In this document: positions 11,477-22,004 of the stretch, piece by piece
Numbering within the stretch: the stretch's first letter is position 1
How the letters are laid out: every line of letters begins with the position of its first letter
Source of the DNA: Kitagawia praeruptora
Taxonomy: Eukaryota; Streptophyta; Magnoliopsida; Apiales; Apiaceae
Assembly: GCA_037693485.1 (NCBI GenBank)
Contig: CM075352.1
Span: 25,018,001 to 25,082,000, forward strand
Direction: 5' to 3'
Length of the DNA: 64,000 bases
The notes under the pieces: generated by a model
The model's input: only the letters and a program-made list of their open reading frames with translations
The model's database searches: none
What the model was told of the DNA's origin: nothing
Made by a program: the position numbers and the translations under genes

Positions 11477-12091
11477 ACAAGGACAGGACTCATGTGAAAT
11501 GGAGGAGGGGTTTGTATTTATTATGTGCAGGAGTAATATGTACAGGAGTTTGGAAGTTTTACGCTAGCTAGAGTTCTTCGATCCTAGTTGGATTAGGACT
11601 TTCAAATAAACAAAATCCTTATTGGATTAGGATTTTAATTAAAAAGTTCAAAGTTCATAACAATTGGTAATTCGATACATAAGCTTTTACATAATTTTTT
11701 ATTAATATTTTTTTTTGTTGGATTTTTTTTATTCTACCAATGTAAAGAAATTTACTTCTTTATTTATGAGATTATAGGTGTGTTTGGTCTATGAAGTTTC
11801 TTTTTATTTTTAATATTTACAATATTTCTTTATTGAAATAATGAAAATGCTCCAAACTTTAAAATCAGTTCTAAAATTCTTGGTTGTACCCAATCCAAAT
11901 TATATAAAATTTGACATTATTAGAAGCTACTGCTCTTATATATAAAATTATACTCCATTTTGTAGAATTTTATTGTCTAATCTACATAATTTTATCAAAC
12001 TTTGAAAAACCAAATTTTTTTACTTTTACATCATCTATTTCTATTATATATAAAATTAAAATTTATTTTCTAAAACTTCATAGCATTACTA
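11477..12091. other. Intergenic region between CLE and phosphatase genes
   Basis: Should contain the upstream promoters of the two divergently transcribed genes. It is AT-rich, with no ORF that looks coding and no RNA gene seen. Confidence 0.5.
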
Positions 12092-12361
12092 CTCCCTCTG
12101 TCCCCCTTGGTTCTTTACCTTGGGGGATGTAATTTTGGCACGGATTTTAAGGTGCAATTTGCGGGTAATTTCATAACTTATTTTTTAAATTTTCTTTTTT
12201 TGTATAAAAATAGAACAATTCTATTTTTTGTATAAAAATAGAATTGTTCTATTTTTATATAAAAAAAGAAAAGTTAAAAAATAAGTTATGGAACTATACT
12301 TTTTAGAAGCCTTAAAATGCGTGTCGAGCAGTAAAAAAGAAATGTAAAGAAATGGGAGGGA
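12092..12361. mobile_element. Stowaway-like MITE upstream of the phosphatase gene
   Basis: 270 bp flanked by TA on both sides. The left end is CTCCCTCTGTCCC and the right end ends ATGGGAGGGA. The centre is a long imperfect palindrome built around AGAACAATTCT/AGAATTGTTCT and AACTTATTTTTTAA/TTAAAAAATAAGTT. Its right end is about 146 bp from the phosphatase ATG, so it may overlap that promoter. Confidence 0.78.
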
Positions 12362-12507
12362 TAGAAGCAATATTGTTTACCTAGATTTGGACAATGACAA
12401 TGTAACAATAGACCCCACCCCCACCAATACCAAATTCTTACATTCACATATAATGACCACCAAAATTTAAGACAGTATGGAACATTAATATCCATCAAAA
12501 AATCAAA

Positions 12508-15500
12508 ATGAGTCCCTTGTTTTTTATTCTCACTCTCCTTCACATCTTCTTCCTCCTTCCATCTTCATATTCCAAAGTTACAATCTCTTTCTCACCCAAA
12601 ACTCTATCCAAATCGGGTGACCCGGTATCCATCAAATGGTCCGGAATCAACCCGGTTTCAAAACTTGACTGGGTGGGCATTTACTCACCTCCCAACTCTT
12701 CTTCAGACCACTATATTGGCTACTTCTTTTTATCCAAGTCAGCTACATGGCAATCCGGGTCGGGTTCTCTTACTTTCCCACTTGTAAACCTCCGATCCAA
12801 CTACCAGTTTCGGATCTTTAGATGGGTCGAGTCGGAGGTTAACCCGAAACATCATGATCATGATCATAATCCAATTCCTGGGACTAAGCATTTGCTGGTG
12901 GAGTCGGAGGAGTTGGGTTTTGAGTCGGGTCGGGGCCCCGAACAGGTTCATTTGGCTTTGACGGGTCAGGATGGGGAGATGAGGGTGATGTTTGTGACCC
13001 ATGATGGGAAAGAGAGTTTTGTGAAATATGGGTCGGGTCAGGATGAGATGGATCGGATTGTGGGTACTAAAGTGGTGAGGTATGAGAGGGAACATATGTG
13101 TGATTATCCGGCTAATCATAGTATTGGTTGGAGAGATCCTGGGTATATACATGATGGAGTTATGAAGGATTTGAAGAAAGGGGGAAGATATTATTACAAG
13201 GTAATTAATCTGAATCTTATGTACTAATATATTTGTATGTGTGTGTATGAATGCATCTCCTAGTTATTTATTCTTAAGCTGCAAGTGATACTTTGTCTAT
13301 GTGGCAAACATGTTGTTGGCCTGTTTTTTATTTTGTTTACTTATTGCCTGCTTGTTGATATAGTGCTTTTCATAATCCGGGGATTAGGAAACCTCTTTTA
13401 AATTTAAATGTTGATTAAGTAATTTAGCAACTGTGATTAGTTTGTTCACTGATGTAATGTTGCTAAATTTTCACTATTTTGTTAGCTATGTGATTGATGG
13501 CCGTAGGGAATTTAAATAGTGTCCGTAGCGATCATCTTGAACTTAGTACACATATTTTGGAGGTTTGATAATATTTGGTGTTTAGGTGAATTTTGTCATT
13601 AACATCTTTCTTCCATTTTCTTCAGATTATAGACTGCCCATTCTTGGCTGAGTCATCAACTCTCCTCTTCTTGGGAGTTGCCATGTGTCATTATTGTGGG
13701 TGACACAACAAACCTACAAGTGACTGGGCAAGGCTGTGGTTGCCATGTGGAGGGATTCCCAGTTTGTCAGGGGTGACTGGCTCCTTTATGGGTAACACGC
13801 ATCCAGGCGTTTGCCCGAAGGCGTGCTCTAACGAAGCCTTTATCCTTGCGATCGTAGGAAAAGTAGCCGTAGGAGCGTAGTCCTGTAGGCTTTACTGCGG
13901 ACACCTTATTATACTTGTTAGGGAAATGGGTATGATTTTATGGGCCATCAGATGCCCCCCCTTTAGTAACTTGTATTTCCTTTAGGAAGTCCTAGCTGGC
14001 TCAACATCTGAGAGTTCTTCGTTGGGTTTTTATAAACTTTATTAAAAAATCTTGAAAATTGTATTTTCTACGATCAGGTGCATAGGTTTTAGTACTTGAC
14101 TGGGCATTTAATTCGATTGCAAGTTCCCAAAGGTCACGGGGAATTTGCACCGTTTGAACTTCCGACTCTCTATCACACATTCATCCTCTATAAATATCGC
14201 CTGTAATCCACGATTCATTTACCAAATATTTCTTTTTCTACTCTTCCAAACACAGGTTTTCTTCGTGCTTAAAAAGGAAACCCCAAAGTATGGGTCCCAG
14301 TCTGATTTATGATTATGACAACAACAAGGTCATCGTTGATGGGGTTGTGTTCGACGGACCGGAGTTCGAGGCTGATTTCCCCGAGCTCATTCGGAAGATC
14401 GAAGAGATGCTGACAAAGCGCAAGGAGACCCGGAATAAGGCAGCAGTGAAGAAGGATGGAGAAGATGGAGGAGAGCAGGGCGGCTCTTCCTCGGCCCCCG
14501 CAGCGAAAGTGGCATAGTGTGGAGGTTCGAGAAGGAGGGCCTTTGCGTTTTTATTTTATGTTTTAAATAAAATTGTACTCTTCCAAATTTCTTTAAAATA
14601 TATGAAAATGGATCTTTCTTCCAAATTTCTTGGAGGACGAAGCCACTGATGAGGAAGACGAGGACCGAGTTGTGGACCTTACTGGGGCTGACCTCCAAGA
14701 CAAACCAGGGGATCTGGAGGCAAGAGTGACCCGAAAGGAGGGGGTTGGAGCGCCTTCGGGTAAGGATTCTTCGGGTGTCGAGAGATGTACCTTGCTAAGG
14801 TTCCACTTGGGCCAAGGTTGGTTGGGTCAGGGTACTCCCCCTTTGGACGCCTTGGGGGCCTTCGAACTATCTCCAGACATAAAGAACTGGAAGGGGTTCC
14901 TGACGGGGATGCATTTCAATAGACTAAGGAGATTTTGGGCGTGGTATAGTTTTTCATGACCTATCCACCCTTTCTTCTTCGTATTTATTGTCTAGCAGGT
15001 TGAGGTTATTCTCATGTTTCGTATTTGCATATTGTCATCTTTATAGCTTGGGACTCGTGTGCCAGACGTGATTGAGAGAGCTGAAAAGAGTAAGGAGAGG
15101 GCCCAGACGGATATCGTAGGGCCGTAAGGGAGCAGGATGCTAAAGATATCGCCCTTCAGAAAGTAAAGGAAGCTGAAGAGAAGGGGTTAAATTTAACCAA
15201 GGATCTGAGTGTCAAGGATGAGAGATTTGAGATCTAAAGGAGAAATTGAGTGTACTTGGGCAAAGCTTGGAGACTGAGAAGGCTACCTCAGCTAGCTTAC
15301 AGACTGAAGCGAATCGCCTGCGGGAGAAAGGGGACAAGTGCGAGGCGGATCTTAAAAAGGCCACCGAAGCCCTAGAGAAGGTGGAGAAAGAGGCACTTAT
15401 TACCTACGAAGACTGTGTAGGGAAGTTCCGGGCTTCCCCTGAATTTGAGGATATCCTTTACGAGAAGGCTGGCATTTTCCACGAAGAGGGTTTCAATGAT

Positions 15501-18500
15501 TGTTTGTCTTTCATGGGGGCGGGGAATGTCGTCGATTCTGAAGCCCACACTATTGAAAATTTCAGACTTGCGGAACTTGCCAAGCGCACTCAGGTGGAAA
15601 AGAAAGATGGTGCAGGAGATGAAGGGAATGAGGAGAAAAATCCTGAGGATCCCCCGAAGGAAGGTGATGTTAACCCCGAGGTGAATGCCTCTCAGGCTAC
15701 ATTTTAGACTTATTTTAGTTTTTCGTAACTTTTGCATTTCAAACTTACTTGAATGGGACATGGGTTGGTTCCGAAGTTGTTTAACTTTTGTTTAATTTGT
15801 CCGAACCTTGTTTGTGGCTAATTGCTTTGTTTAGAACCAAAAGGCTTGTTCTTACTTTTTCATTTTCCAAGATGTCCATAAGCTGTGGTGAAATTTTCAT
15901 ATATTTGAAAGAAATTTGGAAGAGTACAATTTTATTTAAAACATAAAATAAAAACCCAAAGGCCCTCCTCCTCGAACCTCCACACTATGCCACTTTCACT
16001 GTGGGGGCCGAGGAAGAGCCGCCCTGCTCTCCTCCATCTTCACCATCCTTCTTCTTCTTCTCTGCTACCTTATTCCGGGTCTCCTTGCGCTTTGTCAACA
16101 TCTCCTCGATCTTCCGAAGGAGCTCGGGGAAATCAGCCTCGGACTCCGGTTCGTCGAACACAACCCCATCAACTATGACCTTGTTGTTGTCGTAATCATA
16201 AATCAGATTGGGACCCATACTTTGGGATTTCCTTTTTAAGCACGAAGAAAACCTGTGTTTGAAAGAGTAGAAAAAAAAATATTTGGTAAATGAATCGTGG
16301 ATTACAGGCGATATTTATAGAGGATGAATGTGTGATAGAGAGTCGGAAGTTCAAACGGTGCAAATTCCCCATGACCTTTGGGAACTTGCAATGGAATTAA
16401 ATGTCAAGTCAAATACTAAGACCTATGCACCTGACCGTAGAAAATACAATTTTCAAGATTTTTCAATAAAGTTTGTAAAAACCAAACGAAAAACTCTCAT
16501 ATGTCGAGCCAGCTATGACTTCCTAAAGGAAATACAAGTTACTAAAGGGGGGGGGGCATCTGATGGCCCATAAAATCATACCCCTACGGCTGTCATTTCC
16601 CCAACAAGTATAATAGGGTGTCCGCAGTAAAGCCTACGGGACTACGCTCCCACGGCTACTTTTCCTACGATCGCAAGGATAAGGCTTCGTTAGACCACGC
16701 CTTCGGGCTGCCGCCTGGATGGGTGTCATCCATAGAGGAGGCAGTCACCCCTGAAAAACTGGTATCCCTCCACATGGCAACCATAGCCTTGCCCAGTCAC
16801 TTGTAGGTTTGTTGTGTCACCCACAATAAGGACACATGGCAACTCCTCCCGAGGAGAGTTGATGACTCAGCCAAGAATGGGCAGTATATAATATGAATAA
16901 AATGGAAGAAAGAGGTTAATGACAAAATGAAGGAGGTGGTAGAAAAAGGGAAGAGAAGGAAAGGAGAAAGTCGAGAGTTGAGGATTCCCACAAAGAGCTC
17001 GAGCCCTCCAGATTCTCATCGAGAGGATTACTTTCGGCTCTATGGTGAGGCTTGTTATTATAAGCCCGGCCCCAGACAAGGTTTTGGAGTCTAAATTGAG
17101 GGGATTAGAGTATGTGAATAAGGCTCCAAATTTTGACTCGGACTACATAAACGAGGTCAGATATGCGTTCCAGATCCCAGATGAGTACGAGCATGTGCCC
17201 GAGATGATGAAAGGATTTGGCACAGGGATGGGATGATGACTTGTGAGTAGGGATTCCTTTAATTAGAGCATTGCTGGCCTTAGGCTGCCGATGCATAGGT
17301 TCTTCCACACCTTGCTGGTGGATATGAGGCTAGGGATAGGACAGATCGGGCCTAATTCGGTTCGAAAGATATGTGTGTTCATCGCTCAGTGTTCGGAGTT
17401 GAAGCTGGAGCCCACACTTAGTCTTTTTTGGTGCCTACATAAGCTTCAGGCTTCTCGAGGGTATCATCCTTTGTTTGAAATCCATTGGAGGGGAGGTAAA
17501 AAATTGGGGGGAACATTGGTGGTTACCCCTTCGTCCAACAAGGGAGGCATGAGGAGTTCGTGAAAGTGAGGGGAGGTGATTTGGGGTACCTTCCCCCATA
17601 TTGCAATCCAGACGGGGTCACCGGGGCCGTACGCCGGTTGGAACATCTGGAGGAAAATGAAGTGGCAATGGCCGTAGGTTTGCAGGGAATAATCTCCAGG
17701 GCTTATGGACTATGAAGGATTTTAACAGCCCTGCATTCCTGTATACCCACGATCCTTAGGGCTTATGGACTATGAAGGATTTTAAGCAGATGTTGCTACT
17801 TTTACATCAGATTTAGTGGAATGTTAATTAAGTTGTCAGTTTTCATTACTACATTTTTCATTCTATTATACTGTACCTCTTTTAGACATAAATACATCAT
17901 TTAGCTTCATCATATGTCCTTTTTCTGTTAAATTTTAAAATTCATATATATTACCTACAGTCTAATCACCAAATTAACTTTCGGATAAGTTTACAAAATT
18001 GAAGAAAGCTTGCGTCTTGCAGTGTTCTCTAGGTTTATCAACCTGTTGCTTCTAACAATCTTAGTGATAATCATTTATAATAAAGAATCAAAATATTAAT
18101 GACCTTTAACTGTTGTTACTTGGACTATGTGTTGGATTATGCTATTTCTTTTGTAGCTTTCCCTCTCTATTAACCTTGCACAACTACTACTTCGCTTAGA
18201 CAAAAATGGACTAAGATGTATCCTTCTACTTGTACCTCTGGGAGTTTCTCTTTCCCGGTAAGGAGATTATACATTTTGCAGCTTTACCTAACCATTGTTG
18301 CAAGCACCTCCATTTTTCATATTATTTATGACTTGACTTGTTATTACAAAAGTCAAAACCATGGAGATAAATCATTATAAATTACTATTAAGTTATTATA
18401 TTGTTTTAATCATTAACAAAGGTATTTATATATGATAGTTATGTTATTTAAGTTTTAAATTTATTTGGATTGTAAAATTTTAATTTTATTTGGATTGTAA

Positions 18501-20330
18501 AAGGTATAAACCTTAGTGTTAAATAAAGATTTTTTTTTTTGCTAAGCCAATAAAGATCATTTTAAAAATACTAACATTCTTATAGTAAGAAACTATAATT
18601 ACAATTATTTGTATAATTATCAATGTAGTTTAGTGGTTATGCAGTTGTATGGTCTTAGTTTGATCCTTTATGGAATGTATTTTTTTTTATCAACAGCAGA
18701 TGGTTTGTGTCATGTTGGGTCCATTCTATTTATGGGTTGGAGGGATTGAGTTAGGTCGGGTGAATACTCCACTTAACCATGCCAACTGTCATAATGGTAA
18801 CTTTTTGGTGCAAAGTTAGTTGGCTGTAACAAGTGATCAAGCTGCTACTTAGTACAAAATATACTCACCAATTAGCTGTTTTAACTCTATTATACTATGG
18901 TAAAGCTGCTTTCTGAGAATTGGTTTTCTCCATTTTACAAATATACTATTAAACAAACTTCTTGTTTTATTCTAGCTTTGCAATTTAAAGCAGAAGTAGT
19001 TGTCCATTGTTTATTTTGGAATTTCGATGTAGCACTCAAATAAATGCTTGTGTTTGTCTAACAGGTGGGAAGCGACTCTGGTGGTTGGAGCATCTCTTAC
19101 AGCTTTGTTTCACACAATGGGGATTCGAGTGAAACAGTAGCTTTCTTATTTGGCGACATGGGTACTGCGACACCATACTCCACATTTTACCGTACGCAAG
19201 AAGAAAGCTTATCAACCATAAAGTGGATCAGCCGTGATATTGATGCTCTTGGAGACAAGCCTGCCTTCATCTCACATATTGGAGATATTAGCTACGCAAG
19301 AGGGTTCTCATGGTTGTGGGATACCTTTTTCAATCAGATTGAGCATGTTGCTTCCAAGCTCCCCTACCATGTCTGCATTGGCAATCACGAGTATGATTGG
19401 CCATTACAGCCTTGGAAACCTGATTGGTCTTACTCAGTTTATGGAACAGACGGGGGTGGTGAATGTGGGGTACCATACAGTCTCAGGTTTAACATGCCCG
19501 GAAACTCTTCTGAACTAGCAGCAACTAATGCTCCTGCTACTCGAAATCTATTTTACTCATTTAATGTTGGCGTCGTGCACTTCCTTTATATTTCAACCGA
19601 AACCAATTTCTTACAGGGGAGTAAACAACATGATTTTATTAAACATGATTTACAATCCGTTGATCGGGAGAAGTTCCCTTTTGTGGTTGTCCAAGGGCAC
19701 AGACCAATGTACACAACAAGCAATGAGGATAGAGAATTACCCCTAGTCAAGAAGATGCTTGAGCACCTCGAACCTCTATTTGTGGAAAACAAGGTGACAA
19801 TTGCGTTCTGGGGACATGTCCATAGGTACGAGAGATTTTGTCCCCTGAACAACTATACTTGTGGTAGCTTGGGTTTTCAAGGAAAAGCTTGGGAAGCATT
19901 CCCTGTTCACGTTGTGATTGGCATGGCAGGTCAAGACTGGCAATCAATCTGGGAACCCAGAGCAGATCATCCCACAGACCCGGTTTTCCCACAACCCGAG
20001 CGATCCATGTACCGTGGGGGTGAGTTTGGGTACACTAGACTTTTTGCTACAAAAGAGAAACTCACCCTCTCTTATGTGGGAAATCATGATGGGGAGGTAC
20101 ATGATATGGTCGAGATTCTCGCTTCCGGTCAAGTTCTAGATGGTACTATAGATGATGATAGTGTTAAAGCAAGTGTTGAGAAACATTCTTCATTGTCTTG
20201 GTATATTAAGGGTGTTGGTATACTTGTTCTTGGGGCTTGTATAGGATATGTTATTGGGTTCATGTTACACGGTCGAAGAAAAGCTGTCTTGGGCAATAAA
20301 TGGACCCCGGTGAGGAGTGAAGAAACATGA
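12508..20330 (+). CDS. Purple acid phosphatase, PAP2/PAP9 type, membrane anchored
   Basis: Two exons, 12508-13200 and 19065-20330, joined in phase 0 (AAG|gtaatt...acag|GTG), give 652 residues, the usual size of the AtPAP2/AtPAP9 group. Residues 1-22 are a signal-like hydrophobic segment, then a fibronectin-like N-terminal region. The dimetal phosphoesterase domain has all five PAP motifs: GDMG (Asp262), GDISY (Asp305, Tyr308), GNHEY (Asn338, His339), VQGH (His443) and GHVH (His482, His484). A C-terminal hydrophobic helix (about 612-633) followed by a basic tail is characteristic of this subgroup; in Arabidopsis PAP2 such a tail anchors the protein on plastids and mitochondria. It hydrolyses phosphate monoesters. 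The single 5,864-bp intron is swollen by transposon DNA, which could affect splicing. Otherwise the gene looks intact. Confidence 0.93.
13201..13589 (+). other. Phosphatase intron, native left part
   Basis: Starts with a canonical GTAATT donor. T-rich intron sequence without features up to the left boundary of the transposon block near 13590. Confidence 0.6.
14189..14200 (+). promoter_or_regulatory. TATA box in left arm
   Basis: CTATAAATATCG lies about 95 bp before the ATG of the small ORF. The same box sits in the right arm on the opposite strand (about 16311-16322). Promoter activity is inference. Confidence 0.45.
14290..14517 (+). CDS. Small conserved ORF in inverted-repeat arm (75 aa)
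   Basis: The protein starts MGPSLIYDYDNNKVIVDG, then an acidic and hydrophobic middle (FPELIRKIEEMLTKRKE) that could form an amphipathic helix, and ends in a low-complexity Gly/Ser/Ala tail. A near copy of 77 residues is in the other arm on the minus strand. By eye the two copies differ at about 8 non-synonymous and 5 synonymous sites plus one in-frame insertion, so there is no sign of strong purifying selection between them. It sits where the antisense ORF of a Tat element would begin, so it may be the first exon of that ORF. Function unknown. Confidence 0.5.
   Translation: MGPSLIYDYDNNKVIVDGVVFDGPEFEADFPELIRKIEEMLTKRKETRNKAAVKKDGEDGGEQGGSSSAPAAKVA
14610..15891 (+). pseudogene. Fragment of Tat antisense-ORF C-terminal coiled-coil region
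   Basis: The spacer between the inverted arms. An ORF of 153 residues at 15246-15707 has coiled-coil sequence (LQTEANRLREKGDKCEADL), then FRASPEFEDILYEKAGIF and an acidic tail. This order, coiled coil then a short 'YEKAG...GF' segment, matches the second exon product of the antisense ORF at 44738-45717. Coding-like sequence before 15246 is broken by stops. A decayed transposon gene, not a host exon. Confidence 0.55.
15892..16930 (-). repeat. Right arm of the ~1-kb inverted repeat
   Basis: Reverse-complement partner of 13590-14609. It includes a run of nine to ten G at about 16549-16558 ahead of TGATGGCCCATAAAATC, the putative polypurine tract and LTR start. A transcript through the intron could fold the two arms into a hairpin stem of about 1 kb with a loop of about 1.3 kb. 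Confidence 0.9.
15985..16218 (-). CDS. Small conserved ORF, right-arm copy (77 aa)
   Basis: Minus-strand homologue of the 14290-14517 ORF: MGPNLIYDYDNNKVIVDG..., with two extra lysines in the basic run and several substitutions. The shared start, length and stop in both arms support it as the original reading frame of the repeat, whatever its present use. Function unknown. Confidence 0.5.
   Translation of the reverse strand: MGPNLIYDYDNNKVIVDGVVFDEPESEADFPELLRKIEEMLTKRKETRNKVAEKKKKDGEDGGEQGGSSSAPTVKVA
17042..17786 (+). pseudogene. Fragment with gypsy-type transposon (Transposase_28-like) domain
   Basis: Frames at 17042-17236 and 17291-17563 give FPELI-style plant transposon sequence, including PDEYEHVPEM and RLPMHRFFHTLLVDMRLG, IGPNSVRK and PTLSLFWCLHKL. 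This follows the pattern 'LPLHPFFREVL...L.PN..R' of the putative gypsy-type transposon domain found in Tat antisense ORFs. Compare LPLHPF-like sequence in the exon at 43661-44627. It is frameshifted and interrupted. It lies downstream of the C-terminal piece at 14610-15707, the reverse of the normal order. Confidence 0.55.
17699..17785. repeat. Short direct repeat at the right edge of the insert
   Basis: GGGCTTATGGACTATGAAGG with following bases occurs twice, 59 bp apart. It marks the point where transposon-derived text gives way to ordinary intron sequence. Confidence 0.8.
17787..19064 (+). other. Phosphatase intron, native right part
   Basis: AT-rich intron sequence without ORFs, ending with a T-rich tract and the acceptor TCTAACAG just before exon 2. 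No repeat recognised. Confidence 0.6.
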
Positions 20331-22004
20331 AATCTGGGTACTACATGAACTCCCACTGAGGCAGAAAGTTGAGAAGAATCATGAAATCTAGGTAAATTTC
20401 AGGCAAATAGACGTAAACATGGTCCGGTATGATATGTAGATAACAAACTTATTGTTGCAAATTAAAGACGGCATGGAACAGTTAAACCTGAGAGGGCGAT
20501 GGAGCTAGAGTTCCATATATATTTCTGATATATACCATAGTTTTGGTCATATAGATTCACACAACCTATGTATGTATATACTATTGGGTACTGGCTATTT
20601 TTTGTCATTTTATGTGGTTGCACATGAGGCTTTGTTTACTGGTGTAAAATGTTAATGAACTTGTACCTTCTTGTGGATAAAAGTAATTTTTCTCAAAGTA
20701 GTGATAATAAGATCAATTGATGTCGAAAGTGTGGTTGTGATGGTAGAGACTCTTTGGAGTTCTAACCCCTTCGATAGGGCCGCAACTGAGCGGAGTTTTG
20801 ACTTGCTTAAGTTATGGACTATATATGTATATAAAAAAGGTTTTTATCGAGTCCAACGTTGAGTTAGTTATGTGCGTTCTAGTCATAGGGGGTTTACATG
20901 TACAATATGAAGTCTGAGCATGACTAATGGCATATATGGTACTCCTTTTCTTGTCCATCAATTAAATTCCAACTTTTGTTTAATCAAATTAAATATATTA
21001 ATAACTTTTCTAAAATATTATCAAATTTATAAAATTATCAATGAAATTACTAAACAGTTAGAGATATTACTTAATTTATAATTAAGCTCCAAGTAATTAC
21101 TAAATAGTTGGAGATATCAATGAAAAAAAATCACTTTCTACAATTATTGAATATGGACAAGTTTTTTTGAGACAATCAAAATAGACAACAAAAATGGAAC
21201 GGGAGTAATAAAATTTACTGGTGTATGATGATTCATTGATTCTTGATAATGAGACCTGCTTTCTTGATTAAAAAAAGTTTCTCCGCTAATAATTTAAAGA
21301 GTTTCATTTGAACTTCAAATGAATCCAGTCCCACTCATTGTTAACTACAAAAACAAAAACCTTCTTTTGTGATTTTAAAAGAAAACCAATGCCTTCACTA
21401 GTTTCTCGTGTTTTCGCGTCTTGTACCAAAACGGGCATAAAAAAACACTCACTGATGATTTGGGAAGTACTGAAATCAAAATCATAAATACAACCAGTAT
21501 ACATAATTTAAAAAAGGGCAACTTGAAATTCATTTTTTAGGAGAAAAACCTTAACAAATGACTTGTCAGTAGTATTTTTCCCAAATTTTGTTGCCAAACA
21601 GTTCAGAGTGGAAATTCAAGTCAAAACACTCATCTTCCCCACATTTCATTTACTAAGAAAGAGATTTTCTTTACAAGGGGAAAATTGCTATAAATGTCGC
21701 AGAGAAAAGAAGGATTTGAAGAAAAAAAAATATGCAAAGACCCCTCCCAATCCGCTACGGTTGCTAATGTAATACGAGAAACATAAATAGTTTACTACTC
21801 TAATCCGAAGTGTTATCTTGCACTAAATTCAGAAAAAGAATGAAATATACATTTTAGGAAAATTAGACACCCGGTCATTATCTTCTTGAAGACAACCATG
21901 TCAAGGCATTCACAGTTCTCCCTCCACAAAAGTGCAGGTTTTAGCCATCATTGTAGTGAAAACGCAGCGGCGAGTAGTACGTGAGTTTACATGTGCCAGA
22001 TAAT
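20331..22004. other. Convergent intergenic region
   Basis: Lies between the stop codons of two convergent genes, so it should hold both 3' UTRs. It contains the MITE at 20942-21205. The ORFs here lack coding character. Confidence 0.55.
20942..21205. mobile_element. Stowaway-like MITE
   Basis: Flanked by TA on both sides. The left end is CTCCTTTTCTTGTCCATCAA; the right end read on minus is CTCCCGTTCCATTTTTGTTG. The interior is AT-rich with repeats of AAATAGTTGGAGATATCAATG type. The ends are less conserved than in the 12092-12361 element. Confidence 0.55.

Larger units (their letters stand above)
13590..14609 (+). repeat. Left arm of a ~1-kb inverted repeat
   Basis: Matches the reverse complement of 15892-16930 over its whole length with scattered substitutions and small indels. 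Shared landmarks include GCCCATTCTTGGCTGAGTC, GTGACACAACAAACCTACAA and the TATA region CTCTATAAATATCGCC. It carries a small ORF at 14290-14517. Confidence 0.9.
13590..17786. mobile_element. Rearranged Tat-type retrotransposon block in the intron
   Basis: About 4.2 kb inside the phosphatase intron. It consists of an inverted repeat (arms 13590-14609 and 15892-16930), a central piece with coiled-coil coding, and after the right arm a piece coding for a gypsy-type transposon domain. GGGGGGGGGGCATC (16549-16562 region) followed by TGATGGCCCATAAAATC looks like a polypurine tract next to an LTR start, and the same join occurs inverted near 13947. The protein pieces match in style the antisense ORF of the Tat element at 41742-48490. 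I read this as parts of at least two Tat-like elements in opposite orientation. No clean target duplication was found, and the edges are approximate. Confidence 0.6.

Noticed and set aside
11911..12132. 73-codon frame between CLE and phosphatase genes
   Set aside because: AT-driven composition and overlap with the MITE end; no domain or splice context.
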